Under the pieces are notes generated by a model. The model was not told where the DNA came from. It saw only the letters and a program-made list of their open reading frames with translations, and searched no databases. This document shows, piece by piece, positions 8,086 to 14,722 of a stretch of 64,000 bases of DNA. This DNA is from Pseudomonas sp. KBW05. Its GTDB lineage: Bacteria; Pseudomonadota; Gammaproteobacteria; Pseudomonadales; Pseudomonadaceae. The number at the start of each line of letters is the position of its first letter. Position 1 is the stretch's first letter. The stretch is taken from positions 102,454 to 166,453 of the forward strand of contig NZ_QAJM01000001.1 of NCBI RefSeq assembly GCF_003852405.1, written 5' to 3'. The position numbers and the translations under genes were made by a program.

Positions 8086-8945
8086 GCTGCGTCCCTCCGA
8101 GCAGCCTGGAAAAGAAATCGGCAGCGCAGATTTTCAGTAGCAAGCGCCACAAACTCAAACATTTCCGCTGTGGAGACTGGCATATCCCTGTCCACAAGCA
8201 TCGACTGCATGAACTGCTGCCGGGTCAAAACGAACGCACCCATTGGCACGGGCGTGACCTGCCGATTGCCGTGATGGTCGGCGCTGACGAGATATCGCTC
8301 ACACTCTCCAAGTTTGTCGGGGATATCGAAGGACTTGCCCTGCCCCTTCGGAATGAACTCACCTTCCAGGACGGCGTAGGCCGCGATGAAGTTGCACGCC
8401 GACTCGAACTGGCTTGCAGGTATCAGCTCAAGGCGCGGCACGTTGAAACGCGTGTGCACTGCTGAATAAATACGCGCGGAAGCACTGCGCTGAATGGATG
8501 CTGGAAGATGTGCCACTTTGTGGCGCGCCAAGCCTTTCAGGGCATTCGTCTCGGTCATGTCGACCAGGTCATCCATCAGCGTCTTCATTCTATTGCTGGA
8601 GTCTTGGTAGCTGCCCTGCTTGCGAATCGCCGGAAGGACTTCAGCAGTCACCCACTTCTTGAAGCGCTTGGCTTCAGCCTTGCGGCTGCGCAGGATGGCC
8701 GAGTAAAGGCCGGATTCGTTTATGACCAGCATTTCTTGGTCGCCGCCAGGGGTACGCACAATCTGCGTACCCTTTTCGTCTTCGTCCAAGTTTCGAGTCA
8801 TGTCACCAGCAATACGGTACTCCAGGGCGGACGACACATCTGCCGCCACGAACCACGGCTGATCATCAATCAGCAGGGTCCGCACCTGTTGCTTGCCGAA
8901 CTTGAAGGGGATGACATTGGATGTGGCTGTGCTAATATCGCTCAT
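8082..8945 (-). CDS. ant: Antirepressor (BRO-N N-terminal domain)
   Basis: 287 residues from the ATG at 8945. Residues 1-110 form a BRO-N domain (IDDQPWFVAADVSSALEY, then INESGLYSAILRSRKAEAKR and FKKWVTAEVLPAIRKQGSY). The C-terminal half (ARIYSAVHTRFNVPRLELI, then ASQFESACNFIAAY) resembles the ORF6C antirepressor domain. Such proteins inactivate phage repressors by binding them. It follows an Arc-like gene with a terminator and sar-like RNA between them, as in P22 immI, so it probably antagonises the CI-like repressor or those of other prophages. It is coupled to two downstream genes. Confidence 0.88.
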   Translation of the reverse strand: MSDISTATSNVIPFKFGKQQVRTLLIDDQPWFVAADVSSALEYRIAGDMTRNLDEDEKGTQIVRTPGGDQEMLVINESGLYSAILRSRKAEAKRFKKWVTAEVLPAIRKQGSYQDSSNRMKTLMDDLVDMTETNALKGLARHKVAHLPASIQRSASARIYSAVHTRFNVPRLELIPASQFESACNFIAAYAVLEGEFIPKGQGKSFDIPDKLGECERYLVSADHHGNRQVTPVPMGAFVLTRQQFMQSMLVDRDMPVSTAEMFEFVALATENLRCRFLFQAARRDAA

Positions 8946-9014
8946 GACGTTTTTCCTAGTAGATTGACGTTCTGCTTCACAGGCCTCAAGCGTTGGCGCG
9001 CTTGGGGCTTTTTC
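8930..9014 (+). ncRNA. sar-like antisense RNA over the antirepressor start
   Basis: On the plus strand an extended -10 (TGCTAATAT, 8930-8938) sits in the first codons of ant. About 70 nt downstream is an intrinsic terminator (10-bp stem 8983-8992/8999-9008, then five T) that overlaps the arc stop codon. The transcript would cover the ant ribosome-binding site. In P22 the sar RNA has this position, orientation and similar size, and blocks ant translation. No good -35 was seen, consistent with an extended -10 promoter. Confidence 0.6.
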
Positions 9015-9165
9015 ATGCCTGTTCATTTTTCGCTTTTCCCTTGGCTTGCTGAATAATCTCAACCAGTTGCGCGTTCATCGAGCGGTTCTGCTCGCGCGCC
9101 TGCTGTTTCAACCATTCCATCAGCTCACCAGGGAATCTAACCTGCGTTCTTGCTAGATCGCTCAT
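9013..9165 (-). CDS. arc: Arc-like ribbon-helix-helix repressor
   Basis: 50 residues: MSDLARTQVRFPGELMEWLK, then QQAREQNRSMNAQLVEIIQQ. This is an Arc-family ribbon-helix-helix protein: beta-strand RTQVRFP, helix A, the NRSMNAQL turn, helix B. The SD AAGGAGGG is strong. It is the first gene of the antirepressor operon and should dimerise and repress its own promoter and ant, as P22 Arc does. It is shorter than 60 codons and easily missed. Confidence 0.88.
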   Translation of the reverse strand: MSDLARTQVRFPGELMEWLKQQAREQNRSMNAQLVEIIQQAKGKAKNEQA

Positions 9166-9176
9166 AACCCCTCCTT

Positions 9177-9228
9177 AGTGACACGCAGTCACTATACAGC
9201 CGATATTTCACAGTGACAAGATAGTGAC
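9177..9228. promoter_or_regulatory. Divergent arc/mnt promoter and operator region
   Basis: On the minus strand TTGTCA (9219-9214), a 17-bp spacer and TATAGT (9196-9191) form a near-consensus promoter for arc/ant. AGTGAC half-sites occur at 9177, 9212 and 9223, and the inverted GTCACT at 9188. The 9212/9223 and 9177/9188 pairs are each 11 bp apart, the spacing of Arc-type operators. They cover the -10 and -35. The mnt-like ATG at 9229 directly follows the last half-site with no clear SD, so that mRNA may be leaderless. Confidence 0.75.
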
Positions 9229-9618
9229 ATGGAAGAAATTTATAGATCTCAATTCCGCCTCCCCTACTCTCTTTATGAGCAGTTGAAGGCTTCCGCTGAC
9301 AAGAATCGCCGCTCAGTGAACGCGGAGCTAATCGCGCGCCTGGAGCAAAGTTTTGAGGTTCAGCAACAAGATGCTGAGGATTCCCCTCGATTTAAGATCG
9401 ATGGAGACGCCTTTAATCTTGGGAAATATGAGCCTGGGGCTGACGCAGTGAAATTTGCAGGCGGTCCGGCAGCCGAAAAGGAAAACTCCTTTATGGCGAG
9501 TTTGCTAGAACTGATTAATGAGTATCGCCCCGCAGAGCTCAAAACGTTGCCGCCCGATAACGCAAAACCCAAACCTAATACGGGGCCAGAGCCCCGCAAG
9601 CGCTACCCGAAGAAGTGA
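9229..9618 (+). CDS. mnt: Mnt/Arc-family repressor with C-terminal extension
   Basis: 129 residues. The first 45 form an Arc/Mnt ribbon-helix-helix domain (strand RSQFRLPYSLYEQLK, turn KNRRSVNAELIARLE). The remainder is a low-complexity, acidic then Pro/Lys-rich tail. It is divergent from arc across a shared operator, the P22 immI arrangement in which Mnt holds ant silent in the lysogen. Because it is transcribed away from the late genes it can be expressed in the lysogen. The tail is longer than in P22 Mnt (about 80 residues), so details of oligomerisation may differ. Confidence 0.82.
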   Translation: MEEIYRSQFRLPYSLYEQLKASADKNRRSVNAELIARLEQSFEVQQQDAEDSPRFKIDGDAFNLGKYEPGADAVKFAGGPAAEKENSFMASLLELINEYRPAELKTLPPDNAKPKPNTGPEPRKRYPKK

Positions 9619-9639
9619 TTGGTCCGACAAGGAACGTCA

Positions 9640-10107
9640 ATGTCACCCAAAGAGCCCATACCAGAACCCGACAATTCCAGTGCCTTTTCGTCAGTCACGG
9701 TCTGCTTCGTGCCCAGGGCATTTGCCGCCAACACCCTAGCGAACCTCGGCCTGGTAGGCACCCTCTGCAAATACGGCGACAAAGAGTTTCGACGAATCGA
9801 AAAGCTGAAGTGCGACCTGTACTTCCCAGCCGGGACGTTTGTCGCTCTTGATCAGAATGGAAACATCGACAGCATCCATACCGGGTCTGACATCGGGCAG
9901 CTTGACCTGGCTTTCAACGACTACTTGAATTTCCTCATGGATGTTCGGCGGATCTACGAAGGGCCGGGCACCTACAACAAAAAACTTGAGGCCGTCGAGG
10001 CCATGACAACCGGCATGGGGCGCCAAGGGCATTCCCATGGCTACTTCATAGCCAAGCATGGCGGCGCGGGCCCGCTTCTCGACAAGTGTGTCCAGCGAAA
10101 GCGCTAG
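9640..10107 (+). CDS. Hypothetical protein in lysogenic cargo cluster
   Basis: 155 residues from the ATG at 9640, chosen because AAGGAA lies 5-6 nt upstream. An ATG-like start at 9619 lacks an SD. No motif was recognised. The middle is a mixed alpha/beta region (KCDLYFPAGTFVALDQNGNI), with HSHGYFIAKHGG near the end. It lies directly downstream of the mnt-like gene on the same strand and is probably co-expressed in the lysogen. A cytosolic protein of unknown role. Confidence 0.65.
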   Translation: MSPKEPIPEPDNSSAFSSVTVCFVPRAFAANTLANLGLVGTLCKYGDKEFRRIEKLKCDLYFPAGTFVALDQNGNIDSIHTGSDIGQLDLAFNDYLNFLMDVRRIYEGPGTYNKKLEAVEAMTTGMGRQGHSHGYFIAKHGGAGPLLDKCVQRKR

Positions 10108-10149
10108 TATTCCCTCCCGCCTGAATCCACCATCGATAAGGAAATTTGT

Positions 10150-10362
10150 ATGCGGAAATTAAGGTCTATAGAAACCGTCGGACTTAGCGTTCAAGAGATC
10201 CTCAGCGAGTTCAATGAGCGCGCGGGAGAGTTTGGCGTGACAGAGGAAAACCTCGTCTCCGTGAACGTCACTCCCCCGAGTAACCCCATCAAAATACTTG
10301 ATGGCGATAAAACTAAAGACGCGCGCGTCCAAGTGACTATCATTTACTGGAGCGATCGATAG
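10150..10362 (+). CDS. Small hypothetical protein
   Basis: 70 residues, ATG at 10150 with an AAGGAAA SD. Beta-rich with an amphipathic helix (VQEILSEFNERAGEFG) and a C-terminal VQVTIIYWSD strand. No signal peptide or membrane segment. It belongs to the plus-strand cargo cluster after mnt; function unknown. Confidence 0.6.
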   Translation: MRKLRSIETVGLSVQEILSEFNERAGEFGVTEENLVSVNVTPPSNPIKILDGDKTKDARVQVTIIYWSDR

Positions 10363-10425
10363 TCTCCACTCACTGACCCAAGCCCGGCCCGCCGGGCCTC
10401 GAACGCCACGCCAGGAGGCTCGGCC

Positions 10426-10821
10426 ATGCTTAAACTAAAAAGAATCAGTGCCAAACAAGAGATCAGGAGTGCCGTACTTCAGGAGCGCTACTACAAAGGC
10501 TCAAGCCCAAAAACCCATGATTATATTGCGCTGTCGAACGATGCTGAGGCGGGGCTCCTTATCTACGAGGACTGGGGAACTCCCGTAGGTTTTATCTTCG
10601 AAATTTTCGTAGTCAGTGATTTCAGAAAACGCGGTATCGGGAACTGGATTCTGTCTCAAGCAGAGGTTGTTGCTGCTGAGCTTGGCAACACAAGAATCAG
10701 ACTCGACGCAAGAACACTTGATCCAGAGCAGATGAGTCATAACGACTTAGCCACTTGGTACCAGAGCAAAGGTTATGTCTGGAATAACTCTAAAGTTGGC
10801 ACGCTAGAGAAGGCGCTGTAA
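10426..10821 (+). CDS. GNAT-family acetyltransferase
   Basis: 131 residues with a strong GGAGG SD. The pattern is typical of GNAT N-acetyltransferases: a strand then GFIFEIFVVSDFRKRGIGNW, where V-x-x-x-F/Y-R-x-x-G-I-G is the acetyl-CoA pyrophosphate loop. A helix (SQAEVVAAELG), a strand (TRIRLDART) and a final AxWYQSKGYV segment follow. It transfers acetyl from acetyl-CoA to an unknown amine. As prophage cargo it could modify a host protein or a small toxic molecule, but the substrate cannot be told from sequence. Confidence 0.85.
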   Translation: MLKLKRISAKQEIRSAVLQERYYKGSSPKTHDYIALSNDAEAGLLIYEDWGTPVGFIFEIFVVSDFRKRGIGNWILSQAEVVAAELGNTRIRLDARTLDPEQMSHNDLATWYQSKGYVWNNSKVGTLEKAL

Positions 10822-10884
10822 CGTCAAAGCCCTTTTCATATCCGTCTCTGCTTTCCCTGCCTACCCATCCCATAGGATCGTTGC

Positions 10885-11148
10885 GTGTCAGAACCCAACC
10901 TCACTTTGAAATGCCTAGGCCGCACCAAACGAGGCGATGTTCTGGTTGGGCGCTACCATTTGGAAGTGACCGACATCCGAAGTGGCAAGACTGCGACTAT
11001 CTCGGTCGAACCCAGGCACTCGGCCTCGGCGCGGAGCATGAAAAGGATCCTGCTAGAGCGGTGCATATTCTACAGGGCAACGCGCGCGGAGCACGACCAG
11101 GTGCTACTTGAGATTCTTGATCCGCTGACTGAAGCAATCCAAAAATAA
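10885..11148 (+). CDS. Small hypothetical protein, GTG start
   Basis: 87 residues from a GTG at 10885, with only a weak SD. Beta-strands (VGRYHLEVTDIRSGKTATIS) are followed by a basic helical C-terminal half (RSMKRILLERCIFYR). No recognised domain. It lies in the cargo cluster between the acetyltransferase and the HEPN-motif gene; a role in that cluster cannot be assigned. Confidence 0.5.
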   Translation: MSEPNLTLKCLGRTKRGDVLVGRYHLEVTDIRSGKTATISVEPRHSASARSMKRILLERCIFYRATRAEHDQVLLEILDPLTEAIQK

Positions 11149-11209
11149 TCCTGCCCTAATAAGTTTTCACACTGGCTTACACCTACGCTGCACATACCCA
11201 AGGATGACA

Positions 11210-11743
11210 ATGAAGAGAGAAATGTTCGCGAAGGACGTCGGTAAAAAGATCACGCAATTTCACCAAGCCTTCGACCGCGATGACGCCCTTCTAACGGCTG
11301 TGCTTCGAGGTCACATGATGATTGAAGAACGACTCCATGATGTGATCTCTGCGGGCGTTGCTCGTTATGCTCGCCCACACGACCGAAACGACATATTCAC
11401 TTTTGGCACAGCAACAGAGCTTTGCAAATCAATCGCGGGACTGGCCGCCTCACCCGATCTTTGGGATGCTGTTAAATCACTAAACAACCTGCGGAACGCC
11501 TTGGGACATCGGAATGAACCGGCGCGACTAGGTTCGCTCTTGCTGAAATTCTTCAAGCAGAGCGAGCCGGTTGCTCTCAGCTTTTTTGAGGTGAGCGCAT
11601 CCTATGATCCAGAGGGCGAAAACGAAAGCACGCACGCCATTGCTGTTCGTAACCGAATAACTGCGATGTGGACCGTTCTAGGGATTCTCGCTGACGACTT
11701 GGCCCGCGACCTGGATAGCGCGCTTGAAACTCGGCGGCATTGA
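11210..11743 (+). CDS. HEPN-motif protein, possible defence ribonuclease
   Basis: 177 residues. The ATG at 11210 is preferred over 11204 because AAGG is 6 nt upstream of it. The protein is all-helical. LLTAVLRGHMMIEERL and then LNNLRNALGHRNEP contain the RNxxxH motif (Arg-Asn-Ala-Leu-Gly-His) that marks catalytic HEPN domains, which are metal-independent RNases in many toxin-antitoxin and abortive-infection systems. No obvious antitoxin gene is fused; the short neighbours upstream and downstream are candidates. A non-catalytic HEPN adaptor is the main alternative. Confidence 0.65.
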   Translation: MKREMFAKDVGKKITQFHQAFDRDDALLTAVLRGHMMIEERLHDVISAGVARYARPHDRNDIFTFGTATELCKSIAGLAASPDLWDAVKSLNNLRNALGHRNEPARLGSLLLKFFKQSEPVALSFFEVSASYDPEGENESTHAIAVRNRITAMWTVLGILADDLARDLDSALETRRH

Positions 11744-11815
11744 CAAGGCATACCTACCAACCAGACTCGAAAACCGACCATGCGCCGGACTGAGACCTTA
11801 CTACCGGAGAAGGGA

Positions 11816-12142
11816 ATGACTCCCGCGAAAAAAGCGATACAAATCACTAATGCACGCGTCCTTGTGAAGGCTGACTGCGATGCTGCAGTTGACACTGAAG
11901 CAAGCACAGAGGCTCTACGAAACGCAATTTCTGCCTCCTTGCGAGGATCGATCAGAGGCCTTTGGGCATCGTTATTTGCTTTTCAGCTCTTCCCTGAAGG
12001 AGAGGCTGCTAACCCTGACCATTTGGATCTTGTCGAACAACTGGAAGAACTTATCGCGAACGATGTAATGTCATTGCCCGCGAGTGAGCGCGACAGCTGC
12101 TTCAAGAATCTTGATGAGCTCGTGGCTATGCTTCAAATCTGA
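11816..12142 (+). CDS. Moron protein, paralogue of the gene at 21399
   Basis: 108 residues from the ATG at 11816 with a GAGAAGGG SD. It shares MTP-KKA at the start, a DTEAS...LR..I.ASLRG core and FAF/FAMKLFP with the protein at 21399-21722, about 40% identity by eye. Helical and acidic at the end, cytosolic, no known domain. The duplication of the same small gene at two plus-strand positions within the late region suggests an independent cargo unit. Confidence 0.65.
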   Translation: MTPAKKAIQITNARVLVKADCDAAVDTEASTEALRNAISASLRGSIRGLWASLFAFQLFPEGEAANPDHLDLVEQLEELIANDVMSLPASERDSCFKNLDELVAMLQI

Positions 12143-12376
12143 TCTCTACGTTTCGTATCACGATGACGCCGCATGAGACCCGCTCAGCCAGGCGTAAATG
12201 GGTGAACTGCTAAACGGTTGAGTCTTGGTCATTCCCGCCTGTACGAATCCTCAGTAACCCCCGACCACCGGCCAGTAGTAGTCTCCTGCCACACGCAAGG
12301 ATTTCCCAGCCCTACGCCTGCAAGCCCAAGGACTGGGGTAGCGCCAATATCGGCGCGTTTATTGAAGGAGCAAGAC

Positions 12377-12631
12377 ATGCGCCAAGGGCAAACCATTTTC
12401 CCCTACGTTTTAGTTACTGAAAGCGCGGCAGTTTCGACAAAAGCTCAGGATTTCGCCGTAGACGGAATGCAGAGCGGGTTCGGGCTTTTTACTTTTAGCT
12501 CAGAGAGCCAGCCTGACGAGCTCTTTACTGCTCTGAGCGAGGCGGGAACGGACTTTGCTTTAATTCGGGTATACGACAAAGCGATTCGGGGAGACGGTAA
12601 CTTTATGAGGGTTTTCGGCCATATCAAATAG
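12377..12631 (+). CDS. Small hypothetical protein
   Basis: 84 residues from the ATG at 12377, which has an AAGGAG SD. A longer reading from 12218 would cross non-coding sequence and lacks support. Beta-strands IFPYVLVTESAAV and FALIRVYDKAIRG suggest a compact alpha/beta fold. Its 3' end overlaps the convergent gene at 12624 by 8 bp. Unknown function; last gene of the plus-strand cargo cluster. The preceding 12143-12376 holds no recognisable gene. Confidence 0.6.
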   Translation: MRQGQTIFPYVLVTESAAVSTKAQDFAVDGMQSGFGLFTFSSESQPDELFTALSEAGTDFALIRVYDKAIRGDGNFMRVFGHIK

Positions 12632-12827
12632 GCTGAGTTCTACCGCTACTCCAAATGACCCGGCCCTCTCTAACTTCAATCGTAGCGCCCTCGGTCATTC
12701 GGTAAGGGCCGCTGAGCAAATACTCAGCGCGCCCATCCTGGACATCAACTTCGACAGGATCGCGCTCTGGGTTGGCGAAGTTTCTGCGCCAGGCGATGGT
12801 AGGGGCAAACGGGTCTGGCTGAATCAT
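12624..12827 (-). CDS. Small protein downstream of tail gene K
   Basis: 67 residues with a GGAG SD. A beta-rich pattern (PVEVDVQDGRAEYLLSGPYR, then TIEVREGRVIW). It follows the K-like gene by 25 bp on the same strand and is probably translated from the late transcript. It is the last backbone-strand gene before the plus-strand cargo block. Function unknown. Confidence 0.6.
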   Translation of the reverse strand: MIQPDPFAPTIAWRRNFANPERDPVEVDVQDGRAEYLLSGPYRMTEGATIEVREGRVIWSSGRTQPI

Positions 12828-12852
12828 GCGTATCTCCTGCGGCCATGCCGCG

Positions 12853-13617
12853 TCATGTTGGTTGTTTTGCGTCTTTGTGCCTGAGAATCAGGCGTGTTCG
12901 GTCGTTCCAGGGGCCGCCGTAGACAATGATCTCGGACGGCCTGCCATATAGGTGATGAAGCAGGAACGGGCCAGGCCCGAACGTGCATGACTCTTCACCA
13001 GCTAACGCAGGATCAGTACCCAGGTAAATCCCCGCGTGATTCGGGTGAACCGTTCGGCCGACATGCATGACTATCAGGTCACCGCGCTGCGGCTGGTCCA
13101 CCTGCACAAAGCCGGCGGCCTCGTAATGCTGTTCGTACAGGCTTGCGTTCTCCGCGCTCTCCCACCAGCCATCAGTGCGCTGGAAGGTTTCAAACTCCAG
13201 TCCCCACTCCCGCTGATACCAGTCAGCGCAAACCTGCCAGCAGTCCCAGGCTCCGTGAACGAACGGGCGCTTGAGCAGCGGCGTGCTGCCGGTTGGCGTG
13301 ATCGTGCGCAGATCGCCCTCCGGCCAGCTCAGGATATGCCAGGGCAACGCCGTGGCCTCACACATCGCCAGGTCGTGCGATGACGGCCGGCTGGTGGCGT
13401 CTGGGTGCGAATGAACAATACCGATCACCTCGCCCAGGTCTTCCGCCGCGGCGTAGTCCTCAGGATCTAGCCGAAACTCTTCGTTTGGCTCCGTGGCGAT
13501 GTTCCGGCACGGGAAGTACTTCTGCGACCGCCCGATTGCCAACAGCAGCCCGCAGCACTCTTTCGGGTACTGGGCGGCGGCGTGCGCCTGAATGGCCGCA
13601 ATAATGTGCTTGCGCAT
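12853..13617 (-). CDS. K: Tail assembly protein K-like (JAMM + NlpC/P60)
   Basis: 254 residues with two domains. Residues 1-110 carry a JAB/MPN metalloprotease motif (VHSHPDATSRPSSHD: His-x-His, then Ser and Asp). Residues 120-240 form an NlpC/P60 peptidase (AWDCWQVCADW active-site Cys, later GDLIVMHV and HAGIYLG). Lambda gpK has the same layout and acts in tail-tip assembly, possibly opening cell wall during DNA entry. It follows L by 2 bp. Confidence 0.92.
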   Translation of the reverse strand: MRKHIIAAIQAHAAAQYPKECCGLLLAIGRSQKYFPCRNIATEPNEEFRLDPEDYAAAEDLGEVIGIVHSHPDATSRPSSHDLAMCEATALPWHILSWPEGDLRTITPTGSTPLLKRPFVHGAWDCWQVCADWYQREWGLEFETFQRTDGWWESAENASLYEQHYEAAGFVQVDQPQRGDLIVMHVGRTVHPNHAGIYLGTDPALAGEESCTFGPGPFLLHHLYGRPSEIIVYGGPWNDRTRLILRHKDAKQPT

Positions 13618-13619
13618 GA

Positions 13620-14372
13620 TCAGCTCCGGGCAATGAGTGAAACGGCGGGGAATCCACCGAAGGCCAATTCGTTGTTCTCGCCAAACCGCAGCTTGCAGGA
13701 CGACAGACAGCCCTTACACTGATCCTTCGACGGATCGTCCGTTGGGTTGTCCTCGTCGTCGAACATCACCGCGCCGGTGTAACCGCAGTCCGGCCCCCGG
13801 TAGCCATTGGTCATGGCCCAGTGGCAGAACGTGGTCATCTGCCGGCCCGGCAGCCCGTGGTTATCGATCTCGCCCGGGGAAGACAGCTCCCACACCACCG
13901 CCTCACCGTCCTCGCTGGTCTTCTGGTCGATGAACCAGATTTCCAGCGCTTCCTGGGTCGGATTCGCCGTTGGGTTCCCCTCCGGGAAGTTCGCCGCATC
14001 CAGGTACTGGACCAGGGTCTCTCGAACCGTCAGCTTGAACTTGAGCATGTCCTCGAACGCCAGGCACAACGCCGTGACGCGCCCGTTGATGTTGCCGGCG
14101 GCGAAGGTCGGGCGTGAGGCGGTGCCGTCGCTGCTGGAGGAAATGCCCTCGATCTGCACCGGCCAGGCAGCGTATTCCTCGCCCTGCCACCAAATCGACT
14201 TGGCCGGCAGGTCCTCTTCCGAGTGTTCGTAGGCCATCAGCTCTTCCGGCGTGTGCGGAATCGCGTGCCCGTGGAAGCGCAGGTAATCGGCGCCGTACTC
14301 GGTCCCGTCGATTTCAAACAGGCGAATCTCGCCGCCGGGCTCCAGTTTCTGGATGTCCGTGATCAGTGCCAT
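13620..14372 (-). CDS. L: Minor tail protein L-like
   Basis: 250 residues. The C-terminal part carries the Cys set (TFCHWAMTNGYRGPDCGYTG, then DQCKGCLSSCKLRFG) that in lambda gpL binds an Fe-S cluster. The N-terminal part matches phage minor tail L (IQKLEPGGEIRLFEIDGTEY). It joins the tail tube end to the tip. The position between M and K is as in lambda. Confidence 0.92.
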   Translation of the reverse strand: MALITDIQKLEPGGEIRLFEIDGTEYGADYLRFHGHAIPHTPEELMAYEHSEEDLPAKSIWWQGEEYAAWPVQIEGISSSSDGTASRPTFAAGNINGRVTALCLAFEDMLKFKLTVRETLVQYLDAANFPEGNPTANPTQEALEIWFIDQKTSEDGEAVVWELSSPGEIDNHGLPGRQMTTFCHWAMTNGYRGPDCGYTGAVMFDDEDNPTDDPSKDQCKGCLSSCKLRFGENNELAFGGFPAVSLIARS

Positions 14373-14383
14373 GGGCGGTTATC

Positions 14384-14722
14384 TCAGGGGTGAAAGGTTT
14401 GCTGGAATGTGGCGGTGATGGCGTAGACCTGGCCACCGCGATGCACGGGCTTGTAGCCGTTGCACTTGTAGAGGCCAAGCTCCCCGAGGGGCGGCGTCCA
14501 GAGAAACGCCTTTGCCCCCTTGTGCCGATCAAGGAACGCCTTGATCAACATCACCCGGGGCTTGCCGCCTGTGAAGACGAGCGGCCAGGACTGGGACTGA
14601 TTGTTGAGGCCGTCCTCGACCGACTGCTCGTAACCGTCCCCGAACTGCTTGGTGCGAACGCGCTGGGCAACATCCCCTTCCGCGCCCTTTTCCGTCTCCC
14701 AGATGAATCGTTCGATGGCCAT
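14384..14722 (-). CDS. M: Minor tail protein M-like
   Basis: 112 residues. FIWETEKGAEGDVAQRVRTK, then FGDGYEQSVEDGLNNQSQSW, is the phage minor tail M pattern. The start ATG overlaps the tape measure stop (TGATG). It is a tail-tip component assembled after the tape measure, and L follows after 11 bp. Confidence 0.9.
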   Translation of the reverse strand: MAIERFIWETEKGAEGDVAQRVRTKQFGDGYEQSVEDGLNNQSQSWPLVFTGGKPRVMLIKAFLDRHKGAKAFLWTPPLGELGLYKCNGYKPVHRGGQVYAITATFQQTFHP

